Positions 1-9,464 of a stretch of 64,000 nt of DNA are shown here, in pieces; positions within the stretch are counted from its first letter, which is position 1, and every line of letters begins with the position of its first letter. The notes beneath the pieces were generated by a model. That model saw nothing but the letters and a program-made list of their open reading frames with translations. It did not search any database and was not told where the DNA came from. The position numbers and the translations under genes were made by a program. The DNA is from Streptomyces sp. HNM0575 (lineage in GTDB: Bacteria; Actinomycetota; Actinomycetes; Streptomycetales; Streptomycetaceae), in NCBI RefSeq assembly GCF_012726265.1, contig NZ_JAASAG010000008.1:248001-312000 (forward strand). The letters are read 5' to 3'.

Positions 1-45
1 GTGGCGCCGGCTGCTGGCCTTCCTGCGGCGCCGACGGAGCGCGTG

Positions 46-942
46 ATGCCCGTCCTGCACCGCCCGGAGACGCTGGACGAGGCGTGCGCGCTGCTGGCCG
101 AATGCGATCACGGGATGGTGTACGGGGGCGGCACGGCCGTGCAGATCCTCTCCAAGCAGGGCGTGCTGTTCGCCTCGGACCTGGTCGACATATCCCGCAT
201 CCCCGGGCTGTCCGGCATCAAGGAGACCGCGGACGGCCTGCGCATCGGCGCGATGACGCCGCTGCGCGCCGTCGAGACCGGTTCCGCCGCCCGCCGCGTC
301 GCGCCGCTCGCCGCCCGGGTGTACGGGCACGTGGCGAACCCGCGGGTCCGCAATACCGCCAGCGTCGGCGGCAACCTCGCGCACGGCGACTACCGGCTCG
401 ACCCGCCCACCGCGCTGCTCGTGCTGGACGCCGTCGTGGAGCTGACCGGTCCGTCCGGGGCCCGGCGGGTACCGGTCCGCGAGTTCTTCGTGGGTTTCCA
501 GGAGACCGCCGTACGGCCCGGCGAGATCGTCACCGCGGTCGAGGTTCCCGCTCAACCGGAGGCAGCGGGTGCGGGGTTCACCAAGCTGAGCAGCCTGTCG
601 GCGAACGACTGGCCGTGTGCGTCGGCTGCCGCGCTGGTCGACGGCCGCGCGCGCGGGCTGGGACGCCGCGGTCCGGCACATCTGCGGCTCGGTCTCGGAG
701 CGGTCGCGTCCACGCCGGTGTTCACCGAGGTCGAGCTGCCCGGTGACGCCACGGCCGACGACGCCGCCGAGGCCGCGCGCACCGCCGTCGAGCCGCTGAT
801 CGACCCGATCCCCGACGTGCGCGGCGGCGTGGAGTACAAGACCCGGCTGGCCTTCGTCGCCGTCGACGAGGCCGTGCGATCGGCATGGAAGGAGCGCTCG
901 GATGAACGTGGATTCCTCAGCGGGCGGCGTCGCGGTCGGTGA
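46..942 (+). CDS. FAD-binding (medium) subunit of a molybdenum hydroxylase
   Basis: CoxM/XDH-type flavoprotein subunit. It should pass electrons from the 2Fe-2S subunit to FAD in a three-subunit cytoplasmic molybdenum hydroxylase. Both FAD-loop motifs are visible: YGGGTAVQIL near residue 25 and ASVGGNLAHGD near residue 107. The frame is open to the window edge, but the ATG at 46 gives the normal N-terminus (MPVLHRPETLDEA) and the usual length of about 298 residues. The end overlaps the next gene by 41 bp, so the two are probably translationally coupled. The last 15 residues are Arg/Gly-rich and look like read-through beyond the usual family end. The substrate cannot be told from this subunit. 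Confidence 0.88.
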   Translation: MPVLHRPETLDEACALLAECDHGMVYGGGTAVQILSKQGVLFASDLVDISRIPGLSGIKETADGLRIGAMTPLRAVETGSAARRVAPLAARVYGHVANPRVRNTASVGGNLAHGDYRLDPPTALLVLDAVVELTGPSGARRVPVREFFVGFQETAVRPGEIVTAVEVPAQPEAAGAGFTKLSSLSANDWPCASAAALVDGRARGLGRRGPAHLRLGLGAVASTPVFTEVELPGDATADDAAEAARTAVEPLIDPIPDVRGGVEYKTRLAFVAVDEAVRSAWKERSDERGFLSGRRRGR

Positions 943-3244
943 GCGATGGGCCCGCGCGGACGGCCGGGCGAGGGTCCGCGGCGAACTGCGGTACGCCGCC
1001 GACGAACCGGTGCGCGCGTGCCGTGAGGTGGCGGTCTGCCGCAGCACCCGGCCGCACGCCTGCATCGCCGCAGTCGCCACCGAACGCGCGGCCGCGGTGG
1101 ACGGCGTGGTCGCGGTGGTCACCGGCGGCGACCTGTACCGGCTGCTGGGCGAGCGGATCTTCACCGGCCCCGCCTTCACCGACCAGCCGTGCCTGGCCGT
1201 CGGCAAGGTGCGGTACGTGGGCGAGCCGGTGGCCGCGGTGATCGCGCACACCGCAGCGGCGGCCCGGGAGGCCGCCGACGAGATCGAGATCGAATACGAC
1301 GACCTGCCGCCGGTGCACGACGTGGACGCGGCGGTCGAGGGCGGCGCATACGTGCACGAGGAGCTGCGCCCGTCGTCCGTCTTCGGCGACCTGCGGCATC
1401 TCCACGGCGTACGCGACACCAACGTCAACTACGAGTACGTGCTGAGGAAGGGCGACCCGGAGGAGGCCGCACGGGGCGCGACGCACACCGTCAGCGGCGA
1501 GTTCTGGTGCCCGCCGACCCACCACGTGTCGATCGAGCTGCCCTACACCGCGGCCTGGCCCGAGGGCGACCGCCTGGAGGTGCTGACCACCACGCAGACG
1601 CCGTCGTACGTCCGGCAGTCCCTCGCCGATCTGCTGGAACTGCCGCTGAACCGCGTGCGGGTGCGCTGCGCGCCGCTGGGCGGCGGCTTCGGCGCGAAGA
1701 TGTACGACCGGCTCGAACCGCTGGCCGCCGCGCTGGCCTGGACGCAGCGCGTGCCGGTGCGTATCGCGGCGAGCCGCGAGGATGCGTTCCTGCTCACCAC
1801 GCGCCACGGGGCCGCGGTCACCGGGAGCATGGCGGCGGACGCGGACGGCGCGATCGTCGCCGCCGACGCCGACGTCAGGTACGACACCGGTGCGTACGCC
1901 GACGTGGGCCCGCGCATCACGGCGAAGTCCGGCATGATCGCCAACGGCCCGTACCGGATCGCCAACGCCGGTGTCCGTTCCCGCTGCGTATACACCAACA
2001 AGCCGTCGGCCGGGCCGTTCCGCGGCTTCGGCGTACCCCAGGTGACCTGGGCGCACGAGTCGCTGATCGACGAGCTGGCGCGGGAACGCGGCGAGGATCC
2101 GGCCGGGTTCCGCCGCCGCACCCTGCTGCGCGAGGGCGACGAGGCGGCGATGGGCACGCCCATGCACAGCGCCGACTTCACCGCCTGCCTGGACGCGGTC
2201 ACCGAAGCGGTCGGCTGGGACGGCCCGTTGAGGAGGGAGGACGGCCGGCTGCGCCGCGGAAGGGGCGTCGCCGTCGGCATCAAGGCCGTGCTCACCCCGA
2301 CGATCTCCAACGCCACCCTCCAGCTCAACCAGGACGGTTCGGCGACGCTGCTGATCAGCACGGTCGACATGGGACAGGGCAGCGACACGATCATGGCGCA
2401 GATCGCCGCCGAGGTGCTGTGCCTGGGAGAGGGGCGGGTGCGCGTGGTGACGGCGGACACCGACGTCACGCCGTACGACACCATCACCGCGGGCAGTCGC
2501 TCCACGTACCACACCGGCAACGCCGTACGGCGGGCCGCGGAGGCGATGCGCGACAAGCTCTCCGCCCTGGCCGCCGACCACTTCGGCGTCGCACGGACCG
2601 ATGTGAAGCTGACCCCGGACGGACTGGTCAGCGCGCAGACCCAGCGCACCGTGGGCATCTCAGAGCTGCTGCACGCGCACTTCGGCGCGCGCGGCACCAC
2701 GCTCACCACCGAGGCCGAGTTCACCACGTCCTGGGCGCCCTACGACAAGGAGACCGGGCGCTCGCCGCAGGTGACCGAGCACTGGTTCGCCGGGGCCGCG
2801 GCCGTGCGGCTGAACGTGGACACCGCCACCGGACGAGTGCACATCGAGCACCTGGCGGTGGCCGGGGACGTAGGGCACGCGATCAACCCGGCACTGGTCG
2901 AGCAGCAGCTCACCGGTGCCGCGGTGATGGGCGTCGGGCATGCGCTCTTCGACCAACTCGTCTTCGACGAGGGGCAGATCGTCAACGGGACGCTGCTGGA
3001 CTACCAGTTGCCCTCGGTCAAGGACATGCCGGACAGGCTCACGCCGATCATCGTCGAGAGTCCGCACCGCACCGGCCCGTTCGGCGCCAAGGGCGTGGGC
3101 GAGACCGCGATCATCCCGCTCGCACCGGCGATCTCCAACGCGGTGCGCGACGCCCTCGGCATCCGCTTCACGCGGCTGCCGCTGACCCCCGAACGCATCC
3201 TCACCGCTCTCCACGACCGGGACACGGAAGGCGGCACCGCATGA
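902..3244 (+). CDS. Molybdopterin-binding (large) subunit of a molybdenum hydroxylase
   Basis: Catalytic subunit of the xanthine dehydrogenase/CoxL family, 780 residues, the normal length. The aldehyde-oxidase a/b hammerhead domain covers about residues 25-130 and the two Mo-cofactor domains follow. Visible motifs are PLGGGFGAKMYD near 259, GPFRGFGVPQ near 372, QGSDTIMAQ near 493 and GAKGVGETAIIP near 728, which carries the catalytic Glu. The loop corresponding to the AYRCSFR signature of true CO dehydrogenases is instead AGPFRGFG, so this is a hydroxylase of an organic, perhaps heterocyclic or aromatic, substrate and not a CO oxidiser. An internal GGAG serves as ribosome site. Substrate unknown. 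Confidence 0.9.
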   Translation: MNVDSSAGGVAVGERWARADGRARVRGELRYAADEPVRACREVAVCRSTRPHACIAAVATERAAAVDGVVAVVTGGDLYRLLGERIFTGPAFTDQPCLAVGKVRYVGEPVAAVIAHTAAAAREAADEIEIEYDDLPPVHDVDAAVEGGAYVHEELRPSSVFGDLRHLHGVRDTNVNYEYVLRKGDPEEAARGATHTVSGEFWCPPTHHVSIELPYTAAWPEGDRLEVLTTTQTPSYVRQSLADLLELPLNRVRVRCAPLGGGFGAKMYDRLEPLAAALAWTQRVPVRIAASREDAFLLTTRHGAAVTGSMAADADGAIVAADADVRYDTGAYADVGPRITAKSGMIANGPYRIANAGVRSRCVYTNKPSAGPFRGFGVPQVTWAHESLIDELARERGEDPAGFRRRTLLREGDEAAMGTPMHSADFTACLDAVTEAVGWDGPLRREDGRLRRGRGVAVGIKAVLTPTISNATLQLNQDGSATLLISTVDMGQGSDTIMAQIAAEVLCLGEGRVRVVTADTDVTPYDTITAGSRSTYHTGNAVRRAAEAMRDKLSALAADHFGVARTDVKLTPDGLVSAQTQRTVGISELLHAHFGARGTTLTTEAEFTTSWAPYDKETGRSPQVTEHWFAGAAAVRLNVDTATGRVHIEHLAVAGDVGHAINPALVEQQLTGAAVMGVGHALFDQLVFDEGQIVNGTLLDYQLPSVKDMPDRLTPIIVESPHRTGPFGAKGVGETAIIPLAPAISNAVRDALGIRFTRLPLTPERILTALHDRDTEGGTA

Positions 3245-3735
3245 GCGCGACCGTCGAACTGATCGTCAACGGCGTCGCGCACCGGGTCGTCGTCGAGGAC
3301 GAGGACCTGCTGCTCGACGTGCTCCGTACCCGCGCCGACGCCACCAGCGTGCGGGAGGGATGCGGGGTGGGTGCCTGCGGTGCGTGCACCGTGCTCGCCG
3401 ACGGCCGCAGCGTGAGCAGCTGCCTGGCCCTGGCCGCCCGGTACGACGGGGCGCGCATCACGACGGCGGACGGGCTGCCCGACGGCGACGAGGTCGTCGA
3501 CGCCTTCGTCGCGAACCGAGCGATGCAGTGCGGATACTGCATCCCCGGCTTCGTGCTGATGAGCCATGAGCTGCTGGCGGAGAACCCGTCGCCCAGCCGT
3601 GAGGAGATCACCGACCACCTGGAGGGCAACATCTGCCGCTGCGGCACCTACTCGGAGATCGTCGCGGCCGTCGAGTCGGCGGCCGAGCGCCGGGCCGAGG
3701 CCCGTGACGGAGACCTGATGGGAGAAAGCGCATGA
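3241..3735 (+). CDS. 2Fe-2S (small) subunit of a molybdenum hydroxylase
   Basis: CoxS-type iron-sulfur subunit, 164 residues. The plant-ferredoxin cluster is bound by CGVGACGAC near residues 41-49 and a Cys near 61. The C-terminal helical cluster uses QCGYC near 98 and NICRC near 133. It relays electrons from the Mo centre to FAD. The ATG overlaps the stop of the large-subunit gene (ATGA). The M-L-S gene order is typical of this family. No signal peptide is seen, so the enzyme is cytoplasmic. Confidence 0.92.
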   Translation: MSATVELIVNGVAHRVVVEDEDLLLDVLRTRADATSVREGCGVGACGACTVLADGRSVSSCLALAARYDGARITTADGLPDGDEVVDAFVANRAMQCGYCIPGFVLMSHELLAENPSPSREEITDHLEGNICRCGTYSEIVAAVESAAERRAEARDGDLMGESA

Positions 3736-4538
3736 TCGTCGAGACCTCCCGGGGCCGGTTCCACGTACGCCGCACCGGTGATCACGGGCCGCCCGTGCTG
3801 ATGCTGCACCCGCTGGCGCTCAGCGGCGCGGTCTGGGAACCGGTCGCCCAATACCTGGGGGAGTCGCACCGGGTGGCGGCGCCGGACGCCCGCGGCCACG
3901 GCGGCTCCGGCTGGGACGGCGAGCCGTTCACCGTGGCCGACATGGCCGGCGACGCGGCCGCGGTCATCGAGGAGCTGGACCTGGGGCCGGCGCACGTCGT
4001 GGGCCTGTCGATGGGCGGCAGCACCGCCGTGGTGCTCGCCGCCGCACGCCCCGACCTCGTCGAGGGACTCGTACTCGCCGACACGACGGCCTGCTACGGG
4101 CCCGGCCGGGTGGACACCTGGGCCGAGCGGGCGCGCAAGGCGCTCGCCACCCCGCGGAAGGAGCAGGTGGAGTTCCAGCTCGACCGCTGGTTCTCCCCGG
4201 ACTTCCTGCACCGGAACCGTGCCGAGGCCGACCGGGTCGCGGGCATCTTCCGCGCCACGGACTCGCGGGCGCACGCCGCCGCCTGCACGGCGCTCGGCGA
4301 CCTCGACGCCACCGGGCTGCTCGGCGGCATCCGGGCCCGCACGCTCGTGCTCGTCGGCGACGAGGACTACGCGACACCGCCCGCGATGGCGGAGGCGCTC
4401 GCCGACGGAATCCCCGGCGCCACGCTGCGGGTGCTGCCGGCGACCCGGCACCTCAGCCTGGTCGAGCGCCCCGGCACGTGGCCGCTGATCGCCCGTCACC
4501 TGGCCGGCGACCTGGTGCAGGAGAGCCGCGATGGCTGA
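3732..4538 (+). CDS. Alpha/beta hydrolase, 3-oxoadipate enol-lactonase-like
   Basis: 268-residue alpha/beta hydrolase. The nucleophile elbow is GLSMGG with Ser near residue 93. Probable acid and base are the Asp in DEDYATPP near 212 and the His in TRHLSLVE near 239. Overall it looks like PcaD-type enol-lactonases or related ring-cleavage and ester hydrolases. It overlaps the 2Fe-2S gene by 4 bp (ATGA) and the UbiD gene by 8 bp, so it belongs to the same catabolic operon. It may open a lactone or hydrolyse a C-C or ester bond in the pathway. The exact reaction is inference. Confidence 0.85.
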   Translation: MIVETSRGRFHVRRTGDHGPPVLMLHPLALSGAVWEPVAQYLGESHRVAAPDARGHGGSGWDGEPFTVADMAGDAAAVIEELDLGPAHVVGLSMGGSTAVVLAAARPDLVEGLVLADTTACYGPGRVDTWAERARKALATPRKEQVEFQLDRWFSPDFLHRNRAEADRVAGIFRATDSRAHAAACTALGDLDATGLLGGIRARTLVLVGDEDYATPPAMAEALADGIPGATLRVLPATRHLSLVERPGTWPLIARHLAGDLVQESRDG

Positions 4539-5994
4539 GCCGTCCGCGATGCCCGAGCCCGCGCTGAGCCTCCGCGAACACATCGCGGCGATCGAGCACT
4601 TCGGCGAGCTGCGGCACGTACGCGGCGCCGACTGGGACCTGGAGCTCGGCGCGATCGCCGAACTCAGCTACCGGATGCCCGAGCCGCCCGCCGTGCTGTT
4701 CGACGAGATCCGCGGATACGCCCCCGGCCTGCGGGTGCTCACCGGCAGCACCGGCTCCGCCCGTCGCCTCGGCCGTACGCTGCGGCTCGGCGACGACCTG
4801 GACGACGTGGGGCTGGTGGCGGCGCTGCGCGGCAAGCCGTCGGCCTGGGCGGCCGCCGCGGCCGACCACCCCGTACGCCCCGTGGAGAGCGCCCCGCTGC
4901 TGGCCAACGAGGTCGCCGGAGCGGACGTGAACCTCCTGGACTTCCCGGTGCCGCGCTGGCACGACCGGGACGGCGGCCGGTTCATCGGCACCGGCTGCCT
5001 CGTCGTCACCAGCGACCCGGACACCGGTGTGCACAACGGCGGTTGCTACCGCATGGAGGTCCAGGACGAGGGCGCATCGGTGACGATCTCCGCGGTGCCC
5101 GGCAAGCACGGCGCGCAGAACGTCGAGCGGTGGTTCGCCCGCCACGGGTACGCGCCCGTGACCGTGTCGTTCGGGCACGACCCGCTGCTGCTCGTCCTCG
5201 GCGGCACCGAGGTGCCGGCCGGCGTCTCCGAACTGGCCTACGCCGGGGCGGTGCTCGGCGAAGGCGTCCCCGTGGTGCTCGCCCCCGACACCGGACTGCC
5301 GATCCCGGCGGGCGGCGAGATCGCCGTCGAGGGGTGGCTGCGCCCCGATCACAAGCGCGACGAGGGCCCGTTCGGCGAGTGGACCGGCTACTACACCGGC
5401 AGGCGCAGGCCGTGCCTCGCGCTGGAGATCACGAGGATGTACCACCGGGACGATCCGATCCTGCTCGGAGCGCCGCCGGGCCGCCCGCCGCACGACTACT
5501 CCTACATGCGCACCGTGATGAAGTCGGCGATGATCCACGACGAGTTGGTCGCGACCGGCGTGCCGGGCGTCGAGGCGGCCTGGGCCCACGAGGCAGGCGG
5601 GGGGCGGCTGTTCATCGCCGTCTCGCTCCGGCAGCGCTACGCGGGGCAGGCGCGCCAGGTGGCGCACCTCGCCGCGCAGCTGCCGGCAGCGGCGTATATG
5701 AACCGGTACGTGGTGGTCGTCGACGACGACATCGACCCGCGCGACCTGGACCAGGTGATCTGGGCCGTCTCGACGCGCACCGACCCGGCGGAGGACTTCG
5801 AGGTCATGCGGCGCACCTGGGGCAGCAGGCTGGACCCGATGCTTCCCGACGGCGCCACCCCCCACAACAACCGCGCCATCATCGACGCATGCCGCCCCTA
5901 TGAGCGCCTCGGCTCGTTCCCCGAGGTGGTCGGCAGCGCCCCGGAACATCTGGCGGAGATCCGGCGCAAGTGGGGTGCGGCGCTGGAGGGTTGA
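4531..5994 (+). CDS. UbiD-family prenylated-FMN (de)carboxylase
   Basis: 487 residues, full family length. The active-site segment EGPFGEWTGYYTG near residue 278 and the GAPPGRPPHDYSYMR segment near 315 identify the UbiD family, whose members use prenylated FMN to decarboxylate or carboxylate aromatic, heteroaromatic or unsaturated acids. A UbiX flavin prenyltransferase is needed for the cofactor and is not in this window. It is the last gene of the overlapping operon with the molybdenum hydroxylase and the hydrolase, suggesting degradation of an (N-hetero)aromatic acid. Substrate not determinable here. Confidence 0.9.
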   Translation: MAEPSAMPEPALSLREHIAAIEHFGELRHVRGADWDLELGAIAELSYRMPEPPAVLFDEIRGYAPGLRVLTGSTGSARRLGRTLRLGDDLDDVGLVAALRGKPSAWAAAAADHPVRPVESAPLLANEVAGADVNLLDFPVPRWHDRDGGRFIGTGCLVVTSDPDTGVHNGGCYRMEVQDEGASVTISAVPGKHGAQNVERWFARHGYAPVTVSFGHDPLLLVLGGTEVPAGVSELAYAGAVLGEGVPVVLAPDTGLPIPAGGEIAVEGWLRPDHKRDEGPFGEWTGYYTGRRRPCLALEITRMYHRDDPILLGAPPGRPPHDYSYMRTVMKSAMIHDELVATGVPGVEAAWAHEAGGGRLFIAVSLRQRYAGQARQVAHLAAQLPAAAYMNRYVVVVDDDIDPRDLDQVIWAVSTRTDPAEDFEVMRRTWGSRLDPMLPDGATPHNNRAIIDACRPYERLGSFPEVVGSAPEHLAEIRRKWGAALEG

Positions 5995-6136
5995 CGGCGC
6001 GCGCGGCCGGTGCGGAGGCTCCGGTTCGCGTGGGCGGAGCGGACGTTGCGGAACGACGGCCGCGGGGTGCCTGCTCATGCCGGGCAGCAGGCCCCCCCGG
6101 GGGCGTCGTCAGCCGTCAGCCGTCACCCTTCGCCCT

Positions 6137-7975
6137 TCACGCGTCAGCGGTCGCACGGCGACGCCGTACGGCCAGCACGGCACCCAAGCCGCCGATCACG
6201 ATGACGCCCGCGCCGATCCCGAGGGCGACGCCCGGGACCGGCAGCCCCGACTCGGTCATCTCCTGCCGCCCCGCGGTCCGGTCCTGGATCTGCGTCTTCA
6301 CCGGCTTCACGTCCGTGATGCCGCTCACGGACTTGACCGACCCGTCCTTCTTCAGCAGCACCTGCTTCCCGTTGGGGTGCCGGAAGTCGAACATGCCCGT
6401 CAGCGACTTGGCCCGCGCGTCGAAGGAGTGGTCGCCGATGGCGGACGTGTGCCAGTTGTCCTCGATGAACCTGGTGACGGAGGTCTGCTCGGTCTGCGTG
6501 TGGTCGATGTCGTTGACCTTGCTGTACGGCGAGATCACCATCAGCGGCTGCCGCGTACCGGGACCGCAGCGGTCCTTGTAACCGCCCGCGGCCTTCGGGC
6601 CCTTGCGGCAGGCCGGTGAGTCGACGGGCTTGCCGCCGGTGTCCTTCGTCTTGTCCTTCGAGCCGTTCTGCGGCTTGGCGTAGACGTGGTCGTACCAGCC
6701 GTCGGAGTCGTCGTAGGCCAGGACGACCGCGGTGTCCTTCCACTGCGGCGCCTGCTGGATCTTGTTGATCTGCTTGATCAGGAAGTGCTGTTCGTCTGTC
6801 GGGTCGGAGTAGCCGGCGTGCCCGTCCTGGTATGACGGTGCCTTCAGGAAGCTGACCGAGGGCAGATGCGCGGACTTCAGCGCCGCGTCGAAGTCCGTCA
6901 GGTCGTAGTTGTGGTTCGCCCTGCCGTCGTGACCGATCTCGGAGACCGAGCGGGGGGAGATGTGGTGCGGGTTCGCCGTCGACTTGTAGTACGCGAAGGG
7001 GTTGTGGTGCGGGCTGTAGTCCACGACCTCCTCACCGCCGACGTTCTTGTGCTTGACGTCCCCGCACTCGGCGTGATGCGAGTCCTTTCCGTCCCACGCC
7101 TTGCCGGGGCGGAAGCCGCCCTGGAACCAACCCCAGCTCACCGACTTCTCGTTGAGCCGGTCGCCGATGTTCTTGCCCTTCAGCTCCGCGAAGGAGTCGT
7201 CCTTGGTGTGGTCCTCGCCGCTGCAATCGTCGTACGCCGGATCGGGGTCGTTGATCATCGTGCCGACGCCCTTGCCGTCGGGCGAGGAGACCGCGGCCGG
7301 GTCGGGCTTGTCGGTCTGCTTCGGGTGCTCCGTGGACGACTCGGGGTCGGTGGAGACCACGCCGTGCGTCTGGCCCGACACCAGCTCGATCGCACCGGGC
7401 GTCGACGGCCCGTACGCCGAGCCGAACGAGCGGTCGCTGAGCGAGTAGTGCTGGGCGTAGTTCCACATCGCGGTGACGGTGTTGCCGTCGTAGTAGTCCA
7501 TTCCCAGGCCGGGCTCGCCGAAGAGGTCGCCCGAGCACTTGCCGGAGTCGGTGTTCTCCACGAACTTGTCGGCCTTGCCGCCGTTGTAGGCGTACTGCTC
7601 GGGTCCGTAGGAATGGTTCTGGTCGCAGGTCACCGCCTGCTCCTCGGTGAGGCGCTTGGGCAGGTACTGGTTCGGGTTCTTCTTCAGCAGCCCCGCCGTG
7701 CGCAGGTTGTCGATGTCCTTCGGGGTGTGCCGGGACGGATGGAACTTCGTGCCGTCCGTGTTCGCGGCCTTCGGGTAGGTCGCGAAGTAGTGGTCGAAGG
7801 AGATGTTCTCGTCGAAGATGACCACCAGGTGCTTGACCGGTGTGGCCGGCCGCTGGTGCTGCGAGGCGGGCGCAGCGGCCCAGGACGGCGCCGACCCGCC
7901 GAGGACGGTCAGCGCCGCGGCTCCGGCCAGCGCGCCCCAGCGACGTGCGCCCGTCCTTCTCGCTGCGCTTCCCAT
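6137..7975 (-). CDS. Membrane-anchored phosphoesterase, phospholipase C/acid phosphatase family
   Basis: 612 residues. The N-terminus is a signal peptide (basic stretch, then hydrophobic core ending near PSWAAAPA). The catalytic domain starts with VKHLVVIFDENISFDHYFATYP, the metal-binding signature of the phosphoesterase family that includes bacterial phospholipase C and AcpA acid phosphatases. Further metal-site motifs are YDDSDGWYDHVY and the late GTRQPLMVISPYSK segment. The C-terminus has one transmembrane helix (VPGVALGIGAGVIVIGGLGAVLAV) followed by RRRR, so the enzyme is probably tethered outside the membrane. The start ATG at 7975 has GGAGG 9 bp upstream. Upstream 11-bp direct repeats suggest phosphate control. 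Confidence 0.88.
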   Translation of the reverse strand: MGSAARRTGARRWGALAGAAALTVLGGSAPSWAAAPASQHQRPATPVKHLVVIFDENISFDHYFATYPKAANTDGTKFHPSRHTPKDIDNLRTAGLLKKNPNQYLPKRLTEEQAVTCDQNHSYGPEQYAYNGGKADKFVENTDSGKCSGDLFGEPGLGMDYYDGNTVTAMWNYAQHYSLSDRSFGSAYGPSTPGAIELVSGQTHGVVSTDPESSTEHPKQTDKPDPAAVSSPDGKGVGTMINDPDPAYDDCSGEDHTKDDSFAELKGKNIGDRLNEKSVSWGWFQGGFRPGKAWDGKDSHHAECGDVKHKNVGGEEVVDYSPHHNPFAYYKSTANPHHISPRSVSEIGHDGRANHNYDLTDFDAALKSAHLPSVSFLKAPSYQDGHAGYSDPTDEQHFLIKQINKIQQAPQWKDTAVVLAYDDSDGWYDHVYAKPQNGSKDKTKDTGGKPVDSPACRKGPKAAGGYKDRCGPGTRQPLMVISPYSKVNDIDHTQTEQTSVTRFIEDNWHTSAIGDHSFDARAKSLTGMFDFRHPNGKQVLLKKDGSVKSVSGITDVKPVKTQIQDRTAGRQEMTESGLPVPGVALGIGAGVIVIGGLGAVLAVRRRRATADA

Positions 7976-8065
7976 GCGGCCTGCCCTCCACTGCTGTCCG
8001 GATGATGATTCCGTGCCGTGCGTGGTCCGGTCGGATCGCCCGTCCCCGGCACGCAGTTCATCATC

Positions 8066-8098
8066 GTGCGGTTGAATTCCGATGACCCGGAAGTGACC
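8066..8098 (-). promoter_or_regulatory. Candidate PHO box (PhoP direct repeat units)
   Basis: On the minus strand three abutting 11-bp units read GGTCACTTCCG, GGTCATCGGAA and TTCAACCGCAC, about 90 bp upstream of the phosphoesterase start. The GGTCA-type heads with exact 11-bp spacing resemble the PhoP direct-repeat units of Streptomyces. The third unit is weak. Binding is inferred. Confidence 0.45.
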
Positions 8099-8153
8099 TT
8101 CTCTTCAGAGAGAACATGCCAAGACTTGACCGCGACCGGCAGTTGGCGGGGCG

Positions 8154-9464
8154 TCATGTGTCCTTGTCTGCGAGGAGCCCGCGCCCCAGCCAGTCCGAAC
8201 CGTCCCGTACCCCCGGGAGCGCGAAGAAGTAGCCGCCCCCGAACGGCGATACGTAGTCGACGAGCGGCTCGCCCTCCAGTCGCTTCTGCACCGTCTCGAA
8301 CTGCCGCTCCAGATCCTGCTGGTAGCAGCTGAACAGGAGCCCCATGTCCAGGTTGCCGTTGGCGTCGGTGCCGAGGTCGTAGTTGTACGCGCGGCGCAGC
8401 AGGCGCTGTTCACCGGTGCCGGGCGTACGCGGATTGGCCCTGCGGATGTGGCTGTCCAGAGGGATCACGTCGCCCTTGGGGTCCCGGGAGTATCGCGGGA
8501 CGTCGGTCTCGTGGTCGCCGTCGAGCGGCGCGCCCGTCTCGCGGTTGCGGCCGAACATCCGCTCCTGCTCCGTGAGCGAGACCCGGTCCCAGAACTCCAC
8601 CAGCATCCTGATCAGCCGCACCACTTGATAGCTGCCGCCGACGGCCCACGCGGGCTCCGCGGAGCCGCGTCCCACCCACACCAGACGCTTCATGGCACGC
8701 GCGTCGAGCGGCGACGGATTGGCGGTGCCGTCCTTGAACCCCAGAAGGTTGCGCGGAGCGCCCGACGGGCGGGGCGGGTTGGAGAATCCGTCGATGCGCC
8801 AGCGGACCTGCATGGCGCCCCGGGTGTGCCGTGCGACATCACGCAGCGCGTGCAGCACCGTGTCCCTGTCGTCGGCGCAGAACTGGAGGCTCAGGTCCCC
8901 GTGGCAGCGGTCCTCGTCGAGGTCGTCGTCCGCGAACGGCTCCATGGTGCGCAGCCGGCGGGGCTTGCGTCCCGCCAGTCCGAAGCGGTCGTCGAAGAGC
9001 GATGCGCCCACCGCCGCCGTCAGGCAGAGCCGCCCCGACGGCAGCCGGGGACCGAGGATCCCGGAGTCCGGCGGCGGCGCGGTGATCCCGGTGGGAGACG
9101 GCGTGCCGCCCCGCGTCAGCAGCCGGGCCCGCTCGGTGATCGTGCGCAGCAGATCGGCGAGTTCGGCCCGCTTCTCGGCGGTGACGTCGAAGCAGACGTA
9201 GGCGGTGGTGCGTCTCGGGGGCGTGAGGATGGCCGCCTGATGGACGCCGTGGAAGGGCACTTCGGCGCCGGCACCCGAGCCCGCGCCGCCCACGCCGGCG
9301 CCCGCGCCGTCGCCGGAGGCGGCAGCCGCCGATGCGGCACCCGGCGGGCCCTCCGCCGTGCTGTGGTCCGCGGCTATGAGACCCGTACCGGCCAGGGCCC
9401 CGCCGACCCCCGCTGCCGCTCCGCGCAGAAAGCCGCGCCTGCGCACCTCGCTGTCGTCCGTCAT
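8154..9464 (-). CDS. efeB: Dyp-type peroxidase EfeB/deferrochelatase, Tat-exported
   Basis: 436 residues. The N-terminus carries a twin-arginine signal (RRRGFLRGAAAGVGGALAG), so the folded haem protein is exported. The Dyp signature GFKDG (in NLLGFKDGTANP) gives the catalytic Asp, and the proximal haem His lies in PLDSHIRRANPR. In the EfeUOB system the peroxidase is thought to help oxidise or release iron outside the membrane. The ATG overlaps the stop of efeO (ATGA), so the two are coupled. Confidence 0.93.
   Translation of the reverse strand: MTDDSEVRRRGFLRGAAAGVGGALAGTGLIAADHSTAEGPPGAASAAAASGDGAGAGVGGAGSGAGAEVPFHGVHQAAILTPPRRTTAYVCFDVTAEKRAELADLLRTITERARLLTRGGTPSPTGITAPPPDSGILGPRLPSGRLCLTAAVGASLFDDRFGLAGRKPRRLRTMEPFADDDLDEDRCHGDLSLQFCADDRDTVLHALRDVARHTRGAMQVRWRIDGFSNPPRPSGAPRNLLGFKDGTANPSPLDARAMKRLVWVGRGSAEPAWAVGGSYQVVRLIRMLVEFWDRVSLTEQERMFGRNRETGAPLDGDHETDVPRYSRDPKGDVIPLDSHIRRANPRTPGTGEQRLLRRAYNYDLGTDANGNLDMGLLFSCYQQDLERQFETVQKRLEGEPLVDYVSPFGGGYFFALPGVRDGSDWLGRGLLADKDT

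Noticed and set aside
902..3244. Aerobic CO dehydrogenase large subunit
   Set aside because: The CO dehydrogenase active-site loop AYRCSFR is absent; the sequence there is AGPFRGFG.
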